64,000 nt of DNA from Labyrinthula sp. Ha (taxonomy: Eukaryota > Sar > Bigyra > Labyrinthulida > Labyrinthulaceae), in assembly GCA_015227615.1 (NCBI GenBank), contig JAALGZ010000006.1:1178001-1242000 (forward strand), read 5' to 3'. Within the stretch, counting starts at the first letter, position 1. Each line of letters starts with the position of its first letter. This document shows, piece after piece, positions 33,892 through 44,600 of this stretch. The notes under the pieces were generated by a model. That model was not told where the DNA came from, did no database searches, and worked only from the letters and a program-made list of their open reading frames with translations. Position numbers and translations under genes: made by a program.

Positions 33892-34733
33892 CATCAGAAA
33901 TATCGAGATATTGTCTATTCCATAATTCTTACCCGTCTCCTTTGCGCGGAACCTTGCTGGTTACTACCGTATTCATGTTTGCGTGGGGATTTTATTATAT
34001 TTATACCTTAAAATTTAGGCACTTGGTCGAGGATAGCCTAACTACGCAGAGGAGGGGATATAAGTGCACAACATCCACGCCATCTGAAAAGTTCTTCATA
34101 GTCTAGTACATCGATTTAATTTCTTTTAGAATGAAGTAGATAATGAAAAAAAAACAATTATCAACATAGTGGTAACATCTACGGGCTTTCAAGAGAAATT
34201 GAAACTCTGAGAATGCCAAAAAATACTCTAATTGAGAGACTGTAGTCACCACCGAGTTTTAAGCATATGAGGCGGCACCAAAAAAGTAAATAAGCTGTTC
34301 TCGACTGGATTTATTTGATCTGGTAGTGGCTCCAACTGTTTATCCTTTAGCCAAGGAAAGTATAAGCAATCATAGTGACCCAAGCCTGGTAGCAAACTGG
34401 CACGTGGTGTAGAATACAAGGTACCATAGAAAAACTTGGTCATTGGGGAAAAGTCAGTAGAGAAGAAAACAGCCTACAATTAGATCCCAAACACCACTCA
34501 GTCGAAGGAAAAAAGCCATATATTAACCTAGAAAACCATACAGATTAAACTGTTGCTACTTGATTATGTATATAATCTTCATCCTGAGCATATCCATATA
34601 ACTCGTTTCCCAAGCCTTTTACAGAAACAATCGCTCTCATAACCCTTAGTTTAAGGTTTGATCTTATCCACCCTAGCAGGATGATTACTTCGACACTGGT
34701 TTGTAGCGTTTCTCCTCCTCTGCTACTAGAACT

Positions 34734-34990
34734 GATTCTGTTTTCAATAAGTTTCACGAGGATTGGGGCTTTAGTATCAAAATGAGATCCAACCACAGAA
34801 ATTTGTTCTTAATTGTGTATCTTCCTCCTCATGGACAAACGGAATCAAGACTTATTAGTGACATGTTTAAGATTTTCTAGTGCTTCCTTTTCAGAGAAGG
34901 ACGTTGCTACATTCAAAGAATTTTGGATAAGTGTTACTGTTACTATTCAAGTCTGATGCTCTCATTCAACATATAAGGGGTTCAATGATC
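34734..34990 (+). mobile_element. Possible Ty3/gypsy-type integrase fossil (broken)
   Basis: A plus-strand frame reads WGFSIKM...YLPPHGQTESRLISDMFKIF, resembling the end of the Ty3/gypsy integrase core ('G..l.mS..YHPQTDGQTER.n..LedmLr'). Only this fragment is recognisable; it is broken and no terminal repeats were seen. It may be chance resemblance. Confidence 0.35.
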
Positions 34991-36036
34991 TCTATCGAAA
35001 CAAAAGCTAGCTGGGATCTGGAAAGAAAAAAAGTATTTTGAGGGTTTCAGTTTCAGGATAGGTGTATTTTCGCTGCAGCATTTACATGTATCAACTAAAG
35101 CCGAATGCTTCTTGAATCACTCACGTTGTTGACCTTACTTTCAGTATTGGTCATTTCGAACTTGATTGTTACCGTTGGATTAAAAGTAGTTAAATATACT
35201 GGGAAACGGAGTAGCAATCGAGAATGGAAATGAAAAAACATTCTAAAAATTTAAGAAGCTGGGATTTTCCAATACAAAATGAAGTGTATTTATTTGAGAA
35301 TTAAATTGGAGTGATGGATAGATGCTTCAACTAATATCCAAACTAACACTTGATATAAAGTCAATGTCTCCTCACTTTATTTCCAATATATTATACCTTT
35401 CTCAAGACAGCAGTTTGAAACTGAGCTAGAGAAAGTACTTTCCAGCAAGACAACATCATTATCTAATTATTAAATATGAAATTAATGTTTTTCCAATTAC
35501 TTTTTCTCATCTCGTCGTGAAGCAAAGATGATGGAAATAGCGAGGCCGATAATTGGAGCACGTATAATGCACTAAGCCAATATATGCTTAGCGTTGCGGC
35601 GTGCTACAGTGCCACCACACCACCCTTCCATGACAATTTTTCTTATTTCTACTAAGCTCTCTCTAATGAGCGCAGAATAAATCTAAATATTTCTTCCCGT
35701 AAATAATGTTTCCATGAAGACAAATACCTTGCAGCAGAAAAATTAACCGGAGTTAACAATAAGAAGTGAATATTAATATTCAAAGCTATTTTTACAACTT
35801 TTTTAACCATGTAGTTTAACTCCGGTGGAGATAGGAAACCATCCAGACGCCTGTGCTAGACTTGAGTGAGTTAACTCATTCCATAACACGTCAAACCCCG
35901 TCCTATTATTCAATATTTTCGGTTACATGGCCCAGTTTTTAAAGATTCGTTTTTCTGCTTACGTCATAAGGCGGCCAGAAGCCGTAAGAAATATTGCCGT
36001 TGAGAATCAAACAAGAACAGCAACAGATAGACAAAA
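34991..36036. other. Gene-free stretch upstream of the glycosyltransferase gene
   Basis: No gene recognised on either strand. It should contain the promoter of the glycosyltransferase/nucleotidase gene, but no element can be identified with confidence. Confidence 0.5.
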
Positions 36037-38537
36037 ATGGAAGATCAGAAAAACTCCTTACAAAAGTCTCACACCTACTTATCAAATACAAATCTTGCTC
36101 TTCTAGCAGAACCAAACGTATCTAGTACGCTTTTGTTAGTTTTTACCTCTAGGTGCCCGGTTGAAGGAAATAGGAAACTTTATTAGACCTGATGAGGATG
36201 ACCAAGATTTTGCCAACGAACTTTACTCGATGAAAAGTCTGGGTGCTGATGAGCTTCACAAGTATTTATTTCATTATTATTATTACTCTTAGTAACTGGA
36301 AAGTGTACACGGTTATTAAGAACGATGGGCAAGAAAATTCACGGAGATTAGAGAACATGGCTTGGCGACTTCAAGCAAAGAAAAAGTTGGGGTTGTACAC
36401 TGGCAAAGAAAGTTTGGAGAACTCACCTAAGATACCTTCTTTCTCATCTAAATCTGCAGGAGAAGAAAAAAACACACATGTTGAAGAGAAGTTCAAGCAA
36501 ATTAACAAGAGAACTCTAGAGTTTTCCGCTCAAAATCTATTGTCTCTTTCAATTGAACATGGATTGACTAATAGCTGTGTTGATGACCTCCTTTCCCTTC
36601 TTCAAAATACTCAGTTTAACTCGAATTTTCTTCCAAATACATCGACCGAGTTAAGAGCAGCGTCTTTGCAGAAAAGTGTATCGGAGCCTTTTGGAAGTGG
36701 GTTAAGACCAGTTTGTGCACTATTTACCCATTCTTTGGAGCGCAATGGAGCTAACAATTTTTGTTTATTCTTGGTACAGAACCTGCTTAGATCCCAACCA
36801 TTCATAATTATAGCGCCAAAGAACGGTCCCATGCAGAAGGATTTTAGTGCCTTAAACCTACCAGTCATTGTGATAAACTTCAACAGAGAACAAAATCCTG
36901 CTGTTTCACATGAACTGAAAGAAACACTAAAGAAGCATAATGTGGGGTTGGTTATTGCTAATACAATAATGAGAAGTGATGTGATTGTAGAAGCGAAGCA
37001 AATGGACATACCAGCAATATGGATGATCCACGAGAGTTGGCCCAAGGACAAGCTTGAATACTATGCCCAGGAAGTATTTCTTAGAAAAGATTTGACCTTT
37101 AAAAAAATTGCTACTGCATTCGAACAAGCTGAGTGTGTTGTTTTTCCTTCAACTATGCAGAAAAAGCTGTATCAAGGGTTATATAGACCAGAAGCTGCCA
37201 AGACGATTTATAATGGAATTCCTTTAGAACGGTTGGACAGATACAGATTAAGCATGAATCGCGAAAATATCCGCCAAAGTCTTGGATACGGAAAAGATGA
37301 TTTTTTGGTCTTACACATCGGTACCATCTGCGGTCGAAAAGGCCAAATATTTACAGCAAAGGCTTGTTCGAAGTTGATTAACTCGGGAAAATGTCCAAAT
37401 CTTAAATGCCTTTTTGTAGGCGCTCGTTATATAAGAGATCACGAAATTGCGTACATTGATAGTATCAAAGATGTTATTTCGTCAAATGATTTAACTTACT
37501 GTAGATTTGAAGATACAAAGAAACAAGATCTAAACAAAGCACCATTTACATTTATGGATATTCAGTCTGACGTCCTAAAGTTCTACTTAGCTGCTGATAT
37601 TGTGGTTGTAGCGAGCTTGAATGAGGTGTTGCCTTTGGTGATATGCGAGGCCATGGCATTTAAGAAACCAGTGATCTGCTCAAACATTGATGCGATACCT
37701 GAAGCTGTAACTGACCAAATTAATGGATTTCTAACTCCTCCTGGAGATGCTAATGCAATATCTAGTGCAGTGCTTAAGCTGTATGGATCAAAATCCTTAA
37801 GGGAGAGAATCGGTGAACATGGAAGAAAGAGAGTAGAAAGTCAGTTTAGTTATGCAACAATGTGCGGGCACTGGAGAGAAATCATGGATACGTCTTTGGC
37901 TAAGGCTTTGACTAACGCTAACATGAAAGACCTTGGTGGGAGAACAATTTTGATTGATATGGATAACACTTTGGTTGATTGGGACGGAGGTTTCATTCGT
38001 AGATATGCAAAAAAGACTGGAAAGCCTATCGAGGAAGTCAGAGATATAGTAAGGGAAAGGTCCGAGTTTGAGATTGAGAAAAATTTTGCTGAAAAAGAAA
38101 CAGAGGCTGTAATTGAGGTAATCCAAGAGCAAGGATTCTATTACGAACTGAAGCCTTTTGAAGGTGCGGTAGAAGCTCTAAAGGAAATGGTAGACATGGG
38201 TGTAGACGTAAGGTTAGTCACATCACCTCATCCAACCTGTGCAGCTGAGTGTGCCAAGGAAAAGTACGACTGGCTAGAGAAATATCTAGGACCTTCCTGG
38301 ATAGATCGCCTAGTTATAGCCAGAGATAAGACCTACATGTATGGAGATGTCCTAATTGATGACAAGCCTAAAGTTTCAGGGAAAAGTAAAGTAATTCAAT
38401 GGACACAGGTTGTGTTCCATCAAAACTATAATGCAGGTGTAAGTGGAAAGGCAAGATTAAGTAAATGGAGTGAATGGAAAGAAGTTGTAAGTCAAGCGTT
38501 AGACGTTGTCAGACCTAGAAGTATAAAGTTTCAGTAA
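36037..38537 (+). CDS. GT4 glycosyltransferase fused to a HAD-type 5'-nucleotidase domain
   Basis: Exons 36037-36124, 36153-36261 and 36293-38537 join to 813 residues. The start MEDQKNSLQK opens the spliced frame; the longer unspliced reading from 36243 begins inside exon 2 and reads through intron 2. A conserved-looking RRLENMAWRL segment (~80-95) precedes the catalytic parts; similar 'RLEN.sWR' motifs occur in fungal regulators. Residues ~200-590 form a GT-B, GT4-type glycosyltransferase: HIGTICGRKGQ (~406), then ASLNEVLPLVICEAM with the E-x7-E pair Glu510/Glu518, then the PVICSNIDAIPE loop. Residues ~615-760 are a HAD phosphatase of the 5'(3')-deoxyribonucleotidase type: DMDNTLVDWD (Asp621/Asp623), VTSPHPTC, and LIDDKP (Asp755/Asp756). 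No signal peptide is seen. Donor and acceptor sugars are unknown. The phosphatase could remove the nucleotide by-product or dephosphorylate the sugar product; that is inference. Confidence 0.88.
36125..36152 (+). other. 28-base intron 1 (glycosyltransferase gene)
   Basis: Donor GTACGC, acceptor CTCTAG, phase 1. Splicing joins ...EPNVS to SARLKEIGNF. Retention shifts frame, with a stop in exon 2. Confidence 0.8.
36262..36292 (+). other. 31-base intron 2 (glycosyltransferase gene)
   Basis: Donor GTATTT, acceptor CTCTTAG, phase 2. Splicing gives ...ADELHN-NWKVYTV. In the spliced frame the acceptor TAG would be the in-frame stop on retention. Confidence 0.82.
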
Positions 38538-38737
38538 AATTTTGAGAAATTTAGAGATAATCTCTCGAGCAATAATATGATTTGAACACCTGGAATATAA
38601 ATTATCTAATTAATATTTTTTTCCAAAGAAAAGAAGGCCACATTTGAAGCTCCTTCAAGAACCCTAAACTTGATATACCTATATAACAATACCAAATTCG
38701 TTCAACTCTTTCCCTGCGGACAACTCTCAACGGAATG

Positions 38738-40054
38738 CTACTGCTCGTCAAGCTTCTTTTCCAATTCTTCAATTTTTGCAACTTTACCTGTTTCCAGGTA
38801 CTCATCAATTGTAGCAGCAATGGACTTTCCAATTCCCGGGACTTTAGTTTTCTTTTTTGTAAGTGTTTTTCCACTTGTGATCTCGAAATCTAAGTTTCTT
38901 ATCGCCGCTGCTCCAAGTTTCAAAGCCTTTATCTTAAACCCGCTACCACCAGTTTTTCCATACAATTTAGCCAAGGTTTCCACCTGTTCAGCAATCTTCC
39001 CATTTACCTCAACTTTAGCCTTCAAAACTTTTGCTTTTTCTTTTTCCTTCTCATTCGCAGGGGGGTAAGTTTTAACTAGATGAGTCACTAGCTCCCATAA
39101 CTCCTTCTTATGAGCAACGAGATCTTCATCAGCCCAAATATTAAACTCTAAAAGTGCACCTCCTACTTTCTGCCTTCTATTACTCTCATCGCTCGGTAAA
39201 CTCAAATTCAGCTTCTGAGCAACAACCTTGGAAACAACTTCAGCCACATCTTTTAAAGTCTCCGCATCCTTTCCCAAAGAACATATCTCATCTACGACAG
39301 CATCGAACTTATCCATATCAATCTCCCCAACCTCCTTCTTCATCGTATCTTCTTCCTTATCTTTTTGTGCATCCGCTTCCTCAGGACTGAGCCATGGGCC
39401 TCTTGCCACCTCAGAAATCGGTGCAACGAAGCCACATCGCAACCGCATCTGAGAATCTTCATCATAGTATCCAGAACAAGAAACGTTACCACCTTCCAAT
39501 TTCAATTTTCCCTCTCCGCAAGTTGGACACCGAGGTAGTGCTCCATTGGTTTCACCATCTACACAGCGTTCAATCAAATCCCTCTTTACCCCACCTAGAG
39601 GTTGTGCATTCGCCCGCAGGTGATCTTTAAGGATGCTCACAGGCATAGAACTATATTTTTCATAGAGATTTCCCTCTGGTAAACTGGCCTTAATCTTTTT
39701 TGGTGAACGAGACGCTACGACATTCTCACCCGTAGAGGAATCTATCATGACTCTTTTTCCTTCTTTTGCTCTTTGAAATACACCCTTTGCAGTTTGAAGT
39801 TCTTGTTCTGTAAATTTATCCAAAAGCTCAATATCAGAAAACTCAATTGTGCTGGCAACTCGTTTCATCAGCCTTAGATGCTCCAGGTGAGTGTAGCTTT
39901 TTATCACACCAAATCTTTCACTATCAGAAATTTTAACCCAACGTGGTTCACCCTATAAGATAAGTTTAGAAACATAATTTACCTTCTGGATCTTTTCTTT
40001 ACATGTCTTGCAGCTAGCCCGCGCACTTTTTGAATATTCAAGCTTTAATTCCAT
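38738..40054 (-). CDS. PARP-type zinc finger + PADR1 + Pol beta-like HhH protein without a PARP catalytic domain
   Basis: Exons complement(39983-40054) and complement(38738-39952) join to 428 residues. The first exon gives MELKLEYSKSARASCKTCKE, the typical start of a PARP-type finger ('YAKSnRa.CK.C'). C15 and C18 are followed by H46 and H49 in THLEH, where PARP fingers normally have H-x2-C. Residues ~125-200 are a PADR1 domain: a helical LKDHLRANAQPLGGVKRDLIERC, then zinc-ribbon Cys at about 166, 169, 183 and 197. After a charged linker, residues ~343-428 match the N-terminal helix-hairpin-helix (8-kDa-type) domain of Pol X polymerases: LAKLYGKTGGSGFKIKAL, then KVPGIGKSIAATIDEYLETG. No WGR, PARP catalytic or polymerase palm is present. 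Likely a nuclear DNA-break-binding protein. It is convergent with the glycosyltransferase gene (200 bases between stops). Confidence 0.87.
39953..39982 (-). other. 30-base intron (PARP-finger gene)
   Basis: Donor GTAAAT, acceptor TTATAG, phase 0, inside the zinc finger. Splicing joins CKEKIQK to GEPRWVKIS, exactly as PARP fingers read. The length is a multiple of three, and the acceptor TAG is the only in-frame stop on retention. Confidence 0.9.
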
Positions 40055-40320
40055 ATCTTTTTCGTTTACACTTTTATATGAGAAAGTGGGCCATGTGGCC
40101 TCTTAAAAGTGCTAGCTGTATTTTGGGCTTGAAAGTTGAAGCTTAATTGACAGAACAGAGAATGAAAAAGAAACGAGTCTAAAACGTCCCTTAGAAAGGA
40201 TAGATACCAATAGAGATAAAACGAAGGTATGAAGAAGATTAAATATCTTGGAGTACCTCTAGGTTTCCCTGCAATCGGTTTAGAGTAGTCCCTACGGAAG
40301 ATAGACCGAAGGAGCACTAA

Positions 40321-41610
40321 ACTCTTGGTCGTAACTCGTGCACTGTTCAAGGAGATTCACTAACTCCAGCTCTCTTCATCATACTTTTAGACCATGTCTT
40401 GCGGAGAATTTTAAAACTCCTAATCACTAAGTTGGAGGAAGAAATTATCTTCTTAAATGTATTAGCGTTTGTTGTTGATATCTGTTTTATCCACGATAAA
40501 CGTCAGGTAGATGCAGAGTTCGTTAATATTGTTGAAGAAACCCCAAAATCTTTATTGCTAAAGAATATTAAACAATTCAAAACCCATGGTTATTGTGATT
40601 CGAAGGAAATTATCTGGAAGTTCATCGGCCAATCAAGTAAACGAGCTGGTCTAAGAATTTGTCGGTGAGAACTGTTCAAGATCATTGGCAACTATTCATG
40701 GCTATTATGGTTATTTAGCACAATGTCTGGTACATTTAATTTCAAAGTTCAGAGATGGAAAGAGTGCTAACATAGAAACATGAGTACCGGAGCAATATAT
40801 CCTTAAGTTAGTTCTTGTAGAAGCTCAACTAGACTCTTCACTTGGAAAATAGCTGAACTAAAATCCTTCACCAATCTAAGAGGAAGAAAAGTGGGAGAAG
40901 CAATTTTTGGTCAAAATTCAAAGTAAAGAGTTCAACTAGCCACAACTACCTTAAACAAATTAAACCTAGGCCTAGTAGCATCCATATAAATCAGAAGTGG
41001 AAGCTATACCTGGTCAAACCACTTGTACTAGCAACATTGAGCTATGGATCTGAATTCAAGAAACTTGATAAAACTCCGCAGAGATAGCCTTATGGCAACT
41101 TTTTCACACGGCGAAACTCTCTTTAACTCTAAACACTGATAGTGAAACTGATGATGATCGAAAAACGATTCAATAGTTAAGAATATCAGAGTTGATTTTT
41201 TTTAATTTTTACGGAAGAAAGAGGTAGACTGACCAGGGAGTTGTAACGGCAGTAAAGAAATATTTGAAAAGCTCTTTAACTAAATCTCTAAAATTCATAA
41301 TGACACTATCCTCTCACAAAGATCGACTTTGGAAAAACTTCTCCACTCCAGGCATAACCCTCAACATCCCTCTCATCCACCGCCATGAAACGGAACTGGT
41401 ACCATCATCGCTCTTCCACTCAACTGACCCTCAGCAACTCTGCCTCTCTTAAGGAAGCTATATATTTAACTCGATGTGAAACTCCCAGCAAAATGCCACC
41501 CACTCTCTCGCTGCTTAGAGAAATACTCGCCATCACTAGCTAGACATAGGAACCAACCCCCAGGCATTGAAAGAAGCATCTTGCTTGAACTCTTGAAGAC
41601 CTTGCTCAAA
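40321..41610 (+). mobile_element. Degenerate non-LTR retrotransposon (LINE) reverse-transcriptase relic
   Basis: An open frame at 40321-40668 encodes VQGDSLTPALFIILLDHVL, the 'QGD.LSP.LF' motif of LINE reverse transcriptase. About 40 codons on comes LAFVVDICFI at the position of the catalytic F/YADD box, its second-position Asp pair altered. At about 41001-41050, in another frame, LYLVKPLVLATLSYGSEF matches the downstream 'P.L.YGSE' motif. At about 41488-41600, in the first frame again, RCLEKYSPSLARHRN resembles the C-terminal knuckle region. At least two frameshifts and several stops separate these pieces, so the copy is dead. YLGVPLGF near 40250 may be a second fragment. No poly-A tail or target-site duplication was recognised. 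Confidence 0.75.
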
Positions 41611-44600
41611 TAGTTAGAACTCTAGAACACCCTCAAAAGGAACTAATATCATGATAATGATGTGAAAAGAGTGGTTATATATAAGACTAGAGGGGGCAGC
41701 ACGTCGAAGAAGCAGCTGTGGGAAGTCATGCGTTTCTTGTAAATATATTATAGATGTAATATGATTTTTACACTTGGAGGTTTGAATATTTTGCATCATA
41801 ACTTGGGTTAGATATTTCAATCTCTTTAGATGTTGTTGATGTCTTGTTTTGGATTCTAGAGTTAATTCTGGGCAACCAGGAATTGAATCAAGATGAATAG
41901 AAGAACTCGGCCAAGACAGAAATTATCAATATTTTACGATATTTTTCTAAGAATATAGGAATAATTGATGATAGATAAATAAGTAAGTAGCAATTTAGAG
42001 CTGTGACCGTGTTTACCAGTAAGGCACCTGGATACAGTACCCATCTAACACGGCAACTAGTGATACTAGCAACTAGACAATATTCATATGCTGTTGTACT
42101 TTAACCTTGACCTTATACTTTTAATATTTCAAGACATTTTTCTTCAGTTGTGGTTCTTACATTTATATTCTATTTTAGAACATATTGTTCTTAAATGAAA
42201 CCATTATTGTGACCAAAAATATTATTTTAAGAAAAAAAAGTTGGAATCAACTCTAGACCAACTGATAATTTCTGAAAAGATAAATAAAGTGCTGAAGGCA
42301 CATATAGATAGAAAAAGGTAGTATGTTCCCTCTTTATTTTAGAAAATTAGAGCTCCGAGAATAATGGAATTAGAAAAATGTGGTTTTAGCATTATATAGT
42401 TGATGAAAGTGTGACAGCTTGTAAAACGAAATTAATGTGGAAGACAATATCACACCCTGGTAAGTACCTAATAGAATTGTCTTGCTTCTTTGTGATCCTC
42501 TCAATTTTACTATCAATATCTCAACTTCTTTTCATAAACGTGTGTAAAGTGTATTCTATGGCAATACAATTCACTTGGCACCATATCCTATATTATTGAG
42601 TACCGTAGAATATACTAATTTTCTCCCTAAAACTTTGTACGATATCACACAAAATAGGTCAACCGTTGTAATTTCTGACCAAATAATCACATCTGCTCAA
42701 CTCTAAGCTGAGATGAGGCTCGCCTGTAATAGAATTCTAATGTTGTTATGAATGGAACGAAAAAATATTTGTTCATTAACATGGTACATCTGATCTGAGG
42801 AAGACAGTGAATTTGCTAAAAAGAGATTATCCAATATATAAACCTTTCTATCTAAGTGGTGTCAATTACAGGAAAGCTTCTTCGTTTTTTAATAACTAAT
42901 ATGATTTAAAACTGTCAAAGACTATGCCCATACCCAATTCCAGCCTTTTGCTCGGTTCAAGACATAAAGTATTAAATAAATAGAAACTGAAATAAACTTG
43001 GTTTTTCTGTACATGAAAACCCTTTCCTAGAATGTAGTAAGTTATGTTAATGTAATACAATTAACCCTCTCCATGCAAGGTAGCTTTTAATATTTTTTTG
43101 TAAATTGTAAGCCAATACTATCAATTATTACAAGAATTCCTGTCTTGAACCTTATTATTAAACTTTTACTCTGAATACCAATATTGAGTCCATGTCTAAT
43201 CCATCGTGCAATTGCCTGGCCTATTACTTTCTAAAAAGTACTTGAAATCTAGAAACATGCTAGAATACCAACAAAATGTTGAAAACGGGAGTGTAACTTA
43301 TAAGATATACATTTGATATTAAAGAGTTTCTAGGAAAATTAAAAGGGTTTATGGTCTCTTGATAAAATGCCTTCTAATATACATAGGTTAGTCTGTTCAT
43401 TTACTATTAGACATAGGGGAATATTGCCATTAGTCAAATTGTGGGAAGTGCTCGAATCAAGCATACTAGTGAAAGATTCTGCATGAATAGATAAATTAAA
43501 ACAACCTCTGATCTAGAACATAGCAAAGTGCTTAAGTACCAGTAGTAAGAAAGTGGGTTCTTGAAGTGTCTTGGTAAACCATTGTCGGTGTTGTTTCACC
43601 CAAACTTTATATAATTTTATATCCTAAAAAAACTAACCAAGTGATGCAGAAAAGTTGATAAAGATTGTTCTTCACAGTATTACACAGGTAATATATCTCG
43701 TAAAAAATATTGGTATGAGAAAACGTAGTATCTGAGACTATGCTTAGTTAATATAATCAATATTTTGTTTTCATCTGTAATGCCATGGAAAAAATTAAAG
43801 ACAGGCCTCATAGTAACATAAGACCAAAAGAGATAAGCCTTTTAGAGAAGATACAGATTTCATACTTGGACAATTAAGTTGAGCGAAATTTTCCTTATCC
43901 CTTCACTCTATTTTTTAAGCTGTCATATTTCCATACACGGTTCTGGAAAAAAGCTCTAGAAAAGAGCTTAAGGGCTTTGGGGTTAGTATATGCCTTAGCA
44001 ACTCCAGATTGTTTGCATCATCTTTTAACGAAAATAAAAGCATGTCCAAGACTTTATCGAACTTGGGTATCTAGGTTTCCCTAAACTGGCAGAAATTGTA
44101 CCGTGAAGTTTTTTTTAAACACAGAATCATTTGGTGTAGTAGAAACCAACTTTCTCCGACATGCTGAAAAACTAGAGACCTGGGCTACATTGTAACTATG
44201 TTTAATATATATATATAAGCACAGGTGTATTTTTTTCTAAGAATTTAAGTTATGTAAAGCTCTAAGCTAAAATTTTCAGGGTTAATAATTTTATGATTTG
44301 TAACCCTTAAAATATCACAAGATATCGGTCAGTTCTCCCAAAACACTTACTGCACGAATAAAAGTAATATAAAAAATATTGCTGGCGATGTATCTCCTAA
44401 GGTAACATGTTGTAGTTGATAATATTTTTTTGTTTTTATGAGACCGCAATACCTGGATGCTCTTTGGTGGATATTAATAAAGTGTATTAATAGCAGTTCC
44501 AAAGCCTATCCTGAGATAATTATAATTGAACGAATATTTTTCCAGTTCTACATATCAATATAACTAGGTATATGAAACTAATGTTTGTATGCCAAGTTTC

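Larger units (their letters stand above)
32014..34733. other. Gene-free stretch
   Basis: Upstream region of the polycystin-1-like gene. Short frames at 32020-32268, 32220-32414, 33802-34106 and 34246-34443 (minus) show no recognisable protein. It contains a TA repeat and a small repeated GGTACC-containing motif, listed separately. Confidence 0.5.

Noticed and set aside
36243-38537. Unspliced glycosyltransferase reading starting MLMSFTSIYFIIIITL, which looks like a signal anchor
   Set aside because: That hydrophobic segment is translated intron 2. Joining exon 2 at 36261 to 36293 gives a longer conserved-looking N-terminus and removes it.
40071-40078. TATAAAAG on the minus strand upstream of the PARP-finger gene
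   Set aside because: Only 17 bases from the start codon, so it cannot act as a normal TATA box unless the mRNA is leaderless or starts downstream.
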